From NCBI GenBank assembly GCA_903855705.1, contig CAINZT010000140.1, forward strand, positions 1 through 41,670: DNA of 41,670 nt. The letters are read 5' to 3'. The stretch is from an uncultured Synechococcus sp. Lineage in GTDB: Bacteria > Cyanobacteriota > Cyanobacteriia > PCC-6307 > Cyanobiaceae. Made by a program: the position numbers and the translations under genes. Under the pieces are notes generated by a model, which had not been told where the DNA came from, made no database searches, and saw only the letters and a list, made by a program, of their open reading frames with translations. Below, piece after piece: positions 32,488 to 41,316 of the stretch. Position 1 is the first letter of the stretch. Every line of letters begins with the position of its first letter.

Positions 32488-33012
32488 GTGCCCGCCAGCA
32501 AGCCAGCGTCACACCAGGCAGGCGTGGCCGTGAACAACGGGGCAGCTCCGCAGCAAGCCCTCTCCGTTGGCTCCAATGGAGTGGCGATCAGCACGGCCGA
32601 AGAGGGGCCAGGGTCCCTCGACGGGGCCTTCCTGCGCTGCCGCGACCTGGGCATGCGCCTGAGCCGCCAACGCAAAATGGTGCTCTCCCTGCTCTGGGAT
32701 AGCCAGGACCACCTCAGCGCCCGCGACATCTTCGAGCAGCTCAATGCCGAAGGCCGGGCCATCGGCCACACCTCGGTGTATCAAAACCTGGAGGCCCTGC
32801 AATCGGCCGGAGTGATCGAATGTCTCGATCGGGCCACCGGGCGCCTCTACGGCTACCGCAGCGATCCCCACAGCCATCTCACCTGCAGTGAGTCCGGGGC
32901 GATCCTCGATCTAGACATCCACCTCCCCGCCGACCTGATCGCCCGGATCGAAGCGCTCACGGGCTTTGAAATCGAGTCCTACACCCTGCAACTCACGGGC
33001 CACCGCCGCTGA
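32488..33012 (+). CDS. Fur-family transcriptional regulator
   Basis: A 174-residue Fur-type repressor. About 45 low-complexity residues precede the winged helix: CRDLGMRLSRQRKMVLSLLW, SARDIFEQLNAEGRAIGHTSVYQNLEALQSAGVIECL (77-112). The dimer/metal part reads YRSDPHSHLTCSESGAILDLD (123-143). The first Cys of the usual CxxC zinc site is present (133) but the second is Ser (136), and no C-terminal CxxC follows, so the structural zinc site looks lost. His128 and His130 are kept. Whether it senses Fe, Mn, Zn or peroxide cannot be read. The start is GTG 32488; GTG 32530 and ATG further in are alternatives. It lies 21 bp after hisA but has a possible promoter of its own. Confidence 0.9.
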   Translation: MPASKPASHQAGVAVNNGAAPQQALSVGSNGVAISTAEEGPGSLDGAFLRCRDLGMRLSRQRKMVLSLLWDSQDHLSARDIFEQLNAEGRAIGHTSVYQNLEALQSAGVIECLDRATGRLYGYRSDPHSHLTCSESGAILDLDIHLPADLIARIEALTGFEIESYTLQLTGHRR

Positions 33013-33039
33013 AGTGCGGCGGTGGCCGAGCGGCCTTTT
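33001..33039 (+). terminator. Terminator overlapping the end of the Fur-family gene
   Basis: CACCGCCGC (33001-33009) pairs perfectly with GCGGCGGTG (33016-33024) around TGAAGT, which holds the stop codon. A second small stem GGCCG/CGGCC (33024-33035) runs directly into TTTT (33036-33039). Together they form a likely intrinsic terminator. Confidence 0.7.
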
Positions 33040-33306
33040 CAACCGACGTCCCCCAGCGGCCTCCGGCACCATCTACAGCCTGGGCGCCCAACCGGCTGCA
33101 AGCCTGCCCCCTAGGAACAGCCACGAGCCGCCGCCCATCCGCCAAGGCTCTTTGAACCGTTTCTACAGAAATCTCTTGACGGCGGCTTTGGATCTGGAAC
33201 CTGATGGGCAGGAAGAACGGATCGCAAAACCCTGCTGGAAAGCCCTGACTGCAGCTGGAATGGCGCAGCCAGCCTGGGTAGGTTGGGCCCCTGTTGTGCC
33301 GCCCCT

Positions 33307-35019
33307 GTGACCCCGAGCCAGGCCAAGCCGCATCCCCAACTGCTGTTACTGGCTGCACCGCTGCTGCAGGAAGGGTTGCTCAGGCTCCTTGGCGAGGAAC
33401 CAGCCGAGGCTGCAGGCTCCCCTGGGAGCCGCGGCCCCTACCGGCTGGCCTGCGGCGAGGGTGATCTGGAGGGACGGCCCGATCTGGTGATCTGGTCGCC
33501 GGGCCAATCCCTACCCGCCCCAACCCTGGCCCGGGAACTGAGCGTGCTGATGGAGCGCTGGCATCCCCAGCCGGTGCTGGTGTTAATGGGGTCCGAGGGT
33601 CCCTACGGCGCCGATTTTCTCCTGGGCCTGCCCGCTGCCGGCCTCCTGCAACAGCCTGACGCCGAGACCGTGCGCCAGGCCGTGGCCACCTTGCTAGCGG
33701 GCGGGCGTGTGATCGACCTGCAGCCCGAACTGAGCAGGGCCAGGGATGGCCAACCCCTGGGCCTGGGTCAATGGCTCCTGCAAACGGGGCTGCAACAGAT
33801 CCAGGTTGAGGAAGCCCGCTGCCACCAATGGCTGGCCTTGGCCGATCCCAGCAGCCTGAGCGAGCTGCTGCTGCAGGGCCGCCTGCGCGAGCTGGCCGCC
33901 GCCCGGGCCCTGTTGCTCTGGCTTTGGGGACCGCTCAGCCTGGCCTGGGGGAGCGCTCCGGCCCCAGACTCAGGCGCTGACGACCTGGCGACGGTGGGGC
34001 CAGCCGGCTGGGGCAACACCCTCTCCGGCACCACCAGCGACTTCCCCAGTGCCACGGCCATCACCCTGCGGGACCGCACCGCCTTAGGGGTCTGGCTCGC
34101 CATCCGCCAACGGCTCGACCAGGCCGCCGAAGTGGGCCTGCGCAACAACAGTGGCCACCTGCTCGCCTTCGAAGGACTGGCCCCCCAGCACCGCCGCGAC
34201 CTGCTGCTGGCCCTGCTCAGTCACCTGGATCTGCTGCTCACCCGCCTGCGCCATGAGCGGCTGCGGGGTGAGGAGCTGGCCCAGCGCTGGCAACAACTCC
34301 AACCGGAACTGCGGCGCCTGGCCCTCAGCGCCATGGCCGGCCAATACGTGCAATTGCCCCAGGAGGGCAGCCTGCTGCCGGTGGCGATCACCCTGGCCAA
34401 GGAGGGGGATTTCGAGCTCGACGATCCCGAACTGCCCTCGCCCCTGCCCATGCTGCTAGCCCTGGTCCAGGGCCAGCCCCTGCTGGTCAATGGCCAGCTG
34501 CTGGCGCCCGATGAACCCCCGGCCCTGTTGCAGCTAGAGGCCCTGATCAGCAACTGGCTGATCCGCACGGCCGAACTGATCAGCGCCGAACTGCTAGCCA
34601 GCTGCAGCACCTGGCCCGAGCTGCGCCGCTACCTGCTCAGCGACGACTTGCTCGCCACCCGCAATCTCGAGCGGCTGCGCAACCAACTCAATGCCCAGCA
34701 ACGCTGGAGCGGCTGGTTCGAGCGGCCCATCCAGCTCTATGAGAGCCGCCGACTGCTCTATCGCCTCCAGGGGGGAGCGATCACACCCCTGCTGCTCACC
34801 GAACCCCGGGACCAGGAACTGCGGCGGCTGGGCTGGCTGCAGCAGCTGGTGACCCTGGCCCTGGAAAGCCGCGATGCGATCGCCCCCCAGCTCCATGCCC
34901 TAATCCGCCGCACGGGCGACCTGGTGGGCCTCCTACTCACCCAAGTGATCGGCCGGGCGATCGGCCTAGTCGGCCGCGGCATCCTCCAGGGGATGGGACG
35001 CAGTCTTGGCCGCAGCTAG
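33307..35019 (+). CDS. DUF3685 (Ycf55-like) protein with a receiver-like N-terminus
   Basis: A 570-residue protein. The C-terminal half matches DUF3685/Ycf55, known from cyanobacteria and red-algal plastids: RRLLYRLQGGAITPLLLTEP, LESRDAIAPQLHALIRRTGDL and the very end VIGRAIGLVGRGILQGMGRS. Residues 1-~125 look like a response-regulator receiver (LLLLAAPLLQEGLLRLL, DLVIWSP, PQPVLVLMG, AAGLLQQPDAETVRQAV), with the phospho-acceptor Asp position occupied by something else, so it is a pseudo-receiver at best. Function is unknown. The start is GTG 33307; no ATG precedes the conserved block. The 294 bp upstream hold the Fur terminator and a TTGACG (33176-33181) with no good -10. Confidence 0.85.
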   Translation: MTPSQAKPHPQLLLLAAPLLQEGLLRLLGEEPAEAAGSPGSRGPYRLACGEGDLEGRPDLVIWSPGQSLPAPTLARELSVLMERWHPQPVLVLMGSEGPYGADFLLGLPAAGLLQQPDAETVRQAVATLLAGGRVIDLQPELSRARDGQPLGLGQWLLQTGLQQIQVEEARCHQWLALADPSSLSELLLQGRLRELAAARALLLWLWGPLSLAWGSAPAPDSGADDLATVGPAGWGNTLSGTTSDFPSATAITLRDRTALGVWLAIRQRLDQAAEVGLRNNSGHLLAFEGLAPQHRRDLLLALLSHLDLLLTRLRHERLRGEELAQRWQQLQPELRRLALSAMAGQYVQLPQEGSLLPVAITLAKEGDFELDDPELPSPLPMLLALVQGQPLLVNGQLLAPDEPPALLQLEALISNWLIRTAELISAELLASCSTWPELRRYLLSDDLLATRNLERLRNQLNAQQRWSGWFERPIQLYESRRLLYRLQGGAITPLLLTEPRDQELRRLGWLQQLVTLALESRDAIAPQLHALIRRTGDLVGLLLTQVIGRAIGLVGRGILQGMGRSLGRS

Positions 35020-35103
35020 CCAGTCGGCTTGGGGCCGCAGATCCTTCAAGGCAGAAGGCCACAATGGCGCCATCGTCCCGGCTCCCTTGATCCGGCTTCC
35101 TTG

Positions 35104-35667
35104 ATGCTCCGCTCCCCGGCCCGGCTGTTGCTCTTGGGTCTGCTGCTCTGCCTGACCTGGATCCTGCCGGGGCCCGGCGCTTCGGCTGCCTGGGCGGCCC
35201 GTGACACCAACAGCTACGACGGCAACATCTACGCCCTCTATGCCGGCAACGGCTCCCTGGTGCCACCCAGAAACAGCCTGGCCGACTCCCTGAGCGACCA
35301 CCGCGTCACCGTGCTGGGCTTTTATCTCGATGACAGCGCCGACAGCAAGCGCTTCGCGCCGGTGTTCAACGAACTGCAGCGACTCTGGCTGCGCAGCGCC
35401 GAACTGATCCTGGTCTCCACTGACGAACTGCAGAACCGCGCCGACGGCGGCCCCAGCGATCCGGCCCATTACTGGAAGGGCTCCATCCCCCAGGTGGTGG
35501 TGTTCGATGCCCAGGGAAAGGTGATTTTTGATGGCAGCGGCGCCATCAACATCGATGGGATCAATGCCGCCCTCAGCCGCGCCACCGGCCTCAAGCCCCA
35601 GGGGGAAGGCACCAGCAGCAACAACGAGTTCAACGAGCTCAACAGCGAGATCACCTATTCCCGATGA
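35104..35667 (+). CDS. Thylakoid thioredoxin-fold protein, PSI accumulation factor-like
   Basis: A 187-residue exported protein. A signal peptide (~2-28: RLLLLGLLLCLTWILPGPGA, cleavage near AWAA) is followed by YDGNIYALYAGNGSLVPPR and HRVTVLGFYLDDSADSKRFAPVFNELQ, the conserved block I associate with the cyanobacterial 'thylakoid membrane photosystem I accumulation factor' family; the thioredoxin-like fold continues with ELILVSTDELQ and IPQVVVFDAQGKVIFDG, including the cis-Pro turn. The family has no CxxC, and this copy lacks one, so it is not a thiol oxidoreductase. The acidic/Asn-rich tail (NNEFNELNSE) is a feature of the family's C-terminus. ATG 35104; fumC follows after 22 bp. Confidence 0.8.
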   Translation: MLRSPARLLLLGLLLCLTWILPGPGASAAWAARDTNSYDGNIYALYAGNGSLVPPRNSLADSLSDHRVTVLGFYLDDSADSKRFAPVFNELQRLWLRSAELILVSTDELQNRADGGPSDPAHYWKGSIPQVVVFDAQGKVIFDGSGAINIDGINAALSRATGLKPQGEGTSSNNEFNELNSEITYSR

Positions 35668-35689
35668 TCGGTTCAAGAGCCCGCTGCCG

Positions 35690-37144
<1,455 letters not shown>

Positions 37145-37211
37145 GCCCCAGCAACGGCCCCCCTGCGACGGCCCGGGCCGGGGACGCCTACGCTCCCGCA
37201 GTCATCGATCC

Positions 37212-38405
37212 ATGGATGTGCCTGCTCTCCATCCCCTGATCAACCTGGTCCTGGCCGGCGCCCTGCTGTTCGGCCTGATCCTGGTGGTGATGGAGTTGCG
37301 CCACCGGCTGCGGCCGGCCTCGCCCCTGCGGCTGCGCAGTGGCGCCTGGCAGGTGCGCAGCGAAGCCAACAACAGCCTGGTGGTAGAGGGCGAGATCCAG
37401 ATCAGCAACCCCCACCCCCGCATGGAGGTGATGGTGCCCGAGCTCCAGGTGCTGCCCACCCTGCTGGGCCAGGGCCGGCTCGATGGCGTGGGTATCCAGA
37501 TCCAGATCGATCCCGACCACCCCGATGAGGCGGCCCGGCCCGATGGCTACTGGTTCGCCTACATCGTCAAGGGCGGCAAAAGCACGACAGCCCGGATCAG
37601 CCTGCGCCTCAATGCCCCGGCCGAAACCCCGATCGGCCCCCTGCTCGACACCCTCTGGCTCGACATCGACTGGGTGAACTACGGACCCTTTGGCCGCCTG
37701 CAGCGCCGTGATGGCGTGCTGGTTCCCCTGCGCCGGCCCGAGCCCCTCGCTCCAGCAAGTGCCCTCTGGCGCCAGGGCGATGACAGCCAGGTGTTGCCGA
37801 TTCGCACCCACCTGCTGGGGGTGCTCGACGATCCAGCCGCGGTGCTGCGCCACTACGCCGGCGCCCTCCTGCTGCCCGGCGACGTGCTCACCATCGGTGA
37901 AACGCCCCTGGCGGTGATGCAAGGGCGCTACCACCACCCGAGCACGGTGGAGCCCTCGGCCCTGGCCCGGCTGCTTTGCCGCGTCTTCCATCCCACCAGC
38001 AGCCTGGCCACGGCCTGCGGCCTGCAGAGCCTGATCGACCTAGTCGGGCCGGCCCGGGTGATCTGTGCCTGGCTGGTGGGCATGGCCCTGAAGCTGGTAG
38101 GCAGCAAGGGCTGGTTTTATCGCCTCGCTGGCGACCAGGCCCGCCTGATCGATGACATCACCGGCACCACGCCCCCCTACGACCAGACCATCGTGCTGGG
38201 GCCCGAGCGCCCCGCCGAGCTCTGCCGCGAGCTGGCCGCCCAACTGGGGGTGGCCGTGGCCGTGGTCGATGTCAACGACCTGGGGCGGGTGAAGGTACTG
38301 GCCTCCAGTCCCGGCTGCGATGAAGCCCTGCTGCAACGGGCCCTGCGGCCGAACCCGGCTGGCAATGCCAACGAACGCACCCCCCTAGTGCTGGTGCGTC
38401 GCTAG
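37212..38405 (+). CDS. F420-0:gamma-glutamyl ligase-like protein with a membrane anchor
   Basis: A 397-residue protein. One N-terminal membrane helix (~9-28: LINLVLAGALLFGLILVVME) is followed by a beta-rich domain (~35-175: SNPHPRMEVMVPELQVLP) and a C-terminal CofE-like domain (~195-397: LPIRTHLLGVLDD, LLPGDVLTIGETPLAVMQG, GEQ-like AGDQARLIDDITGTTPPYDQ, VVDVNDLGRVKVLA, ERTPLVLVRR). CofE adds glutamate to coenzyme F420, but most cyanobacteria of this type make little or no F420 that I know of, so the real substrate is open. The name comes from annotation tradition. ATG 37212. Confidence 0.8.
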   Translation: MDVPALHPLINLVLAGALLFGLILVVMELRHRLRPASPLRLRSGAWQVRSEANNSLVVEGEIQISNPHPRMEVMVPELQVLPTLLGQGRLDGVGIQIQIDPDHPDEAARPDGYWFAYIVKGGKSTTARISLRLNAPAETPIGPLLDTLWLDIDWVNYGPFGRLQRRDGVLVPLRRPEPLAPASALWRQGDDSQVLPIRTHLLGVLDDPAAVLRHYAGALLLPGDVLTIGETPLAVMQGRYHHPSTVEPSALARLLCRVFHPTSSLATACGLQSLIDLVGPARVICAWLVGMALKLVGSKGWFYRLAGDQARLIDDITGTTPPYDQTIVLGPERPAELCRELAAQLGVAVAVVDVNDLGRVKVLASSPGCDEALLQRALRPNPAGNANERTPLVLVRR

Positions 38406-38467
38406 CGCTGGGGCGTCGATAGGCTTAGGAGGTCGATAGCATCGATGCAGGCCTGTTGATCTGGGCG

Positions 38468-39580
38468 ATGCCCGTGCCGAACGAGCCGACACCTTTTCCC
38501 CTGGCCGCTTCGGTCCGCCGCGACCCCGCTGGTGCCAACGGCCCGTTGCTGTCGCCATCGGCCCCTCCCCTGGTGATTGAAACGCTGCGGGGCTGGCACA
38601 TGCCCCTGCTCCAGGACCCCGCCTTCCTGGATCTGCAACCTTTGCTGCAACGGGCCCTGCTGCTGAAAGGGCCCGAGCAGCTGCTCCATGCCCTGGCGGC
38701 CCGGCGGCCCCTGGCACCGGAGGTGCTTGTGGCCTATCGGGATCCCCAGCAGCCCCTGGGCCTGGTGGTGAGCCAACGGCTCAACCGCAGCGGTAGCTGT
38801 TTTGAACTGCAGCACCTGCGCAGCGCCGAGGCCTGCCTGGCGGCCGCCGAGATCGGCGCCGCAGCCCTGGAATCGGCCCTCGTGCGCGAAGCGATTCCCC
38901 GGGCCCGCAGCGCCGCCAGCTGGATCGCCAGCTGCTCCAGCCTCGATCTGCAACGCCAGGGCCTGCTGCGCCAACTGGGCTTCCAGCCCCTACGCCAGGA
39001 GATGCTCTGGCGCTGGCAGCCCCCCCAGGCCAAACCGGCCACCCGGGGCCTACCCGCCGACCTGCAACTGCGCCCCCTCAACCGCCGCCAGGGCGCCCTG
39101 CTCTGGCACCTGGAGCAGGCCAGCTGCCCGGCCCAACTGCGCCAGCTGCTCGATCGGCGCTGCGAAGACCTGCTCGACCAGGGCCAGGCCCCCAGCCTGC
39201 TCTTGGTGGACACCAACCGCCAGGTGGCCGTGGCTGCGGTGCGGCGGCTGCGGCGCTGCAGCGCCGGGCTGCCCGAGGTGGAATTGACCTTGCATCCGCT
39301 CTGGCAGCACCTGATCGGCGCGCCCCTGGAACAGCTGCTGCTGGCCGCCACGGCCGGCAGTGGGGCCTGCCTAATCCGCAGCGACCTGCTGGCTGGCGAG
39401 CTCAACGGCTGGCTGCACCAGCTCGGCCTCGAACGGTTGGGCGAGGAGGTGCTGCTGGGCCGCAGCGTCTGGCGGCGCCAGATTCCCCAGGCCAACGACG
39501 CCATGGCCCGGCGGCTGGAGGCGGTGGTGGCCCAATGGCAGCCCCGGCGCCGGCCCATGCCCACCCCCCTGGGCCGCTGA
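38468..39580 (+). CDS. Conserved hypothetical upstream of ruvX, acyltransferase-like
   Basis: A 370-residue Leu/Ala/Arg/Gln-rich soluble protein. I do not recognise a firm family. Two halves seem to repeat a similar pattern: residues ~85-185 (VLVAYRDPQQPLGLVVSQRL, then LRQLGFQPLRQEMLWRW) and ~235-355 (LLVDTNRQVAVAAVRRLRR, then LHQLGLERLGEEVLLGRSVW). In each, a beta-strand pair is followed by a 'xLGF/LxxL-x-E-x-L' end resembling the C-terminal strand of GNAT acetyltransferases, so it may be a double GNAT-like protein; the acetyl-CoA loop (Q/RxxGxG/A) is not evident. ATG 38468, with in-frame TTG 38456. It ends 26 bp before the ruvX start. Confidence 0.72.
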   Translation: MPVPNEPTPFPLAASVRRDPAGANGPLLSPSAPPLVIETLRGWHMPLLQDPAFLDLQPLLQRALLLKGPEQLLHALAARRPLAPEVLVAYRDPQQPLGLVVSQRLNRSGSCFELQHLRSAEACLAAAEIGAAALESALVREAIPRARSAASWIASCSSLDLQRQGLLRQLGFQPLRQEMLWRWQPPQAKPATRGLPADLQLRPLNRRQGALLWHLEQASCPAQLRQLLDRRCEDLLDQGQAPSLLLVDTNRQVAVAAVRRLRRCSAGLPEVELTLHPLWQHLIGAPLEQLLLAATAGSGACLIRSDLLAGELNGWLHQLGLERLGEEVLLGRSVWRRQIPQANDAMARRLEAVVAQWQPRRRPMPTPLGR

Positions 39581-39606
39581 CGGCCTCCCCGTCCCGCCGG
39601 CCACCG

Positions 39607-40161
39607 GTGCCCCGGTCGGTGCTGGCCATCGATGTGGGCCGGCGCCGCATCGGTCTGGCCGGCTGTGATGGCCTGGGCATCTGCGTCAGTCCCCTGCCGG
39701 CCCTGCGCCGCGGCCGCTTCCCAGACGACCTGGCCCAGCTCCAGCGGCTGGTGAGCCAGCGGCGGGTACGGGCCCTGGTGGTGGGCCTGCCCCTCGATGC
39801 CCAGCAACAACCCACCGAGCAGGCGCTCCATTGCCGCCGCTATGGCGAGCGCCTGGCCCGGGCCCTAGAGCTGCCCCTGGCCTGGGTGAACGAATACGGC
39901 AGTAGTTGGGCCGCGGCAGAGCTGCACGGACTCCAGGGCGACCGCACGGGCGCCCTGGACAGCGCTGCCGCCGCCCTGTTGTTGCAGCAATGGCTGCAGG
40001 AAGGTCCGGAAGCCACCATGCTCGGCGCCCCGCTTGGAGCTCCTAGTGGGGCCGCTGGAAACGGCGCGAATGGGGCCTCAGAAGGGGACGCCGACCAGGA
40101 CCCTGTCTTGGACGCTGCCGTGGCCAAGGGGAACGCTCTGAGACACTCTGAAGAGGTCTGA
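39607..40161 (+). CDS. ruvX: Holliday junction resolvase-like protein RuvX/YqgF
   Basis: A 184-residue RNase H-fold nuclease, involved in 16S rRNA 5' maturation and/or Holliday junction resolution. AIDVGRRRIGLAGCD carries the first catalytic Asp and the DxGxxRIG motif; VVGLPLDAQ follows. The second acidic site reads VNEYGSSWAAAEL where most members have DERLTT; the Glu is kept. DSAAAALLLQQWL provides the third Asp. About 50 residues after that are a Gly/Ala-rich, acidic tail not usual for the family. The start is uncertain: GTG 39607 or GTG 39619; an ATG at 39535 would overlap the upstream gene by 46 bp. The DUF3727 gene starts nine bases after the stop. Confidence 0.88.
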   Translation: MPRSVLAIDVGRRRIGLAGCDGLGICVSPLPALRRGRFPDDLAQLQRLVSQRRVRALVVGLPLDAQQQPTEQALHCRRYGERLARALELPLAWVNEYGSSWAAAELHGLQGDRTGALDSAAAALLLQQWLQEGPEATMLGAPLGAPSGAAGNGANGASEGDADQDPVLDAAVAKGNALRHSEEV

Positions 40162-40170
40162 AAATTCCCC

Positions 40171-40737
40171 ATGAGTGCCGAAGGCCCCAATTCCTCCGGA
40201 TCCGGTGATGTGCCCACGGTGCTCGTCAAAGACAGCCAGGGCCTGCAACTGCTTTGTTTCCTTGAGCAGCTGATCCCCCTAGACGGCCACGATTACGCCC
40301 TGCTCACCCCCGTGGACACCCCGGTTTGCCTGGTGCGCATCGCCGCCGACGAGGACGGCGAAGACGAGGTGATCGAAGAGCTCGATGGCGCCGAGGCGAT
40401 CCTGTCGGTAGCCGATGTGGTGCTACAGGAACACGACCTCACCCTGGTGCGCTCGGCCGTGACCCTGACCGTGAGTGGCGAACTCGATGAGCCCGACCTC
40501 GACGAGCTCGAGGACGAACTCGAGGGCGAGGACGACGAGGACGACAGCGACCTCTACGAGATGTTGATCCAGTTCCGCTCCGGCGACCAGGAATACGGCC
40601 TCTACATCCCGCTCGATCCCTTCTTTGTGGTGGCCCGCCTGGAAGACGGCGTTGGCGTGCTGGTGGAAGACGAGGAATTCGAGCGCATCCAGCCCCGGAT
40701 CGAGGCCGAACTGGACGAACGGGAGATCGGCGGGTGA
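40171..40737 (+). CDS. DUF3727 family protein
   Basis: A 188-residue acidic protein of a family shared by cyanobacteria and plant chloroplasts. Two similar small beta domains are visible: residues ~16-75 (VLVKDSQGLQLLCFLEQLIPLDGHDYALLTPVDTPVCLVRI) and ~128-185 (EMLIQFRSGDQEYGLYIPLDPFFVVARLEDG), joined by a very acidic linker (~98-125, mostly Glu/Asp). The first half resembles DUF1292. The function is unknown. ATG 40171; its end overlaps the start of the next gene by four bases (GTGA), so the two are coupled in an operon with ruvX upstream. Confidence 0.87.
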   Translation: MSAEGPNSSGSGDVPTVLVKDSQGLQLLCFLEQLIPLDGHDYALLTPVDTPVCLVRIAADEDGEDEVIEELDGAEAILSVADVVLQEHDLTLVRSAVTLTVSGELDEPDLDELEDELEGEDDEDDSDLYEMLIQFRSGDQEYGLYIPLDPFFVVARLEDGVGVLVEDEEFERIQPRIEAELDEREIGG

Positions 40738-41246
40738 GCTTGACCCGCCTGCTGCAACCGAGCTGGCTTGCCAGTGGCACCCTGGCCGAACTGCCGCTGG
40801 AGCCCTTCCGGCGCCAGGGGATCCGCGCCCTGGTGCTGGATGTGGATCGCACCTTGCTGCCCCGGCGCCAGGCCCAGCTGCCGGCGTCGGTGGAGCTGTG
40901 GCTGCAGCAGGCCAAGGCCGAACTGCACCTGCACCTGTTCAGCAACAACCCCTCGCGCGAGCGCATCGGATCGGTGGCCCGCCAGCTGGGGGTGAGCTTC
41001 ACCACGGCGGCCGGCAAACCCCGGCGCAGTGCCCTGAGAAGGGTGCTGGCCGACCTGCAGCTGCCCCATGACCAGGTCGCCCTGGTGGGGGACCGGCTAT
41101 TCACCGATGTGCTCGCCGGCAACCGCATGGGCCTATTCACGGTGTTGGTGAAGCCCGTGGATGGGGCCGGCCAGCCCTGCCAACGGGACCGGCTCCAGGC
41201 CACCGAGGTGCGTCTGGCCCGCTGGCTCGGCGCCGAGTTGCACTAG
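40734..41246 (+). CDS. YqeG-family HAD phosphatase (HAD-IIIA)
   Basis: A 170-residue HAD phosphatase. VLDVDRTLLPRRQ carries the DxDxT nucleophile motif (Asp36, Asp38), LHLFSNNPSRERIG motif II (Ser/Thr-Asn), AGKPRRSALRRVL the motif III Lys, and ALVGDRLFTDVLAGNRMGL motif IV with its Asp pair. YqeG proteins are related to phosphatidylglycerophosphate phosphatase (plant PTPMT/GEP4 type, 'PGPP1'), so a role in phosphatidylglycerol synthesis is plausible here, particularly since a CDP-alcohol transferase lies in the same window. The start GTG 40734 overlaps the DUF3727 stop. A near-repeat spans its stop codon (41241-41293). Confidence 0.9.
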   Translation: MSLTRLLQPSWLASGTLAELPLEPFRRQGIRALVLDVDRTLLPRRQAQLPASVELWLQQAKAELHLHLFSNNPSRERIGSVARQLGVSFTTAAGKPRRSALRRVLADLQLPHDQVALVGDRLFTDVLAGNRMGLFTVLVKPVDGAGQPCQRDRLQATEVRLARWLGAELH

Positions 41247-41293
41247 CCAGGTTGCCCTAGCCGAATTTCACTACCCCAGTTGCCCTAGCCGAA
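41241..41293 (+). repeat. 25-bp direct repeat at the end of the YqeG gene
   Basis: Copy 1 at 41241-41265 and copy 2 at 41269-41293 (28-bp period) share the start CACTA and the end TTGCCCTAGCCGAA; they differ at three or so bases in the middle. Copy 1 contains the YqeG stop (TAG 41244-41246). A shorter echo (TTTAGCCG) follows at 41298. Confidence 0.85.
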
Positions 41294-41316
41294 ACGCTTT
41301 AGCCGCCATTCATTCC

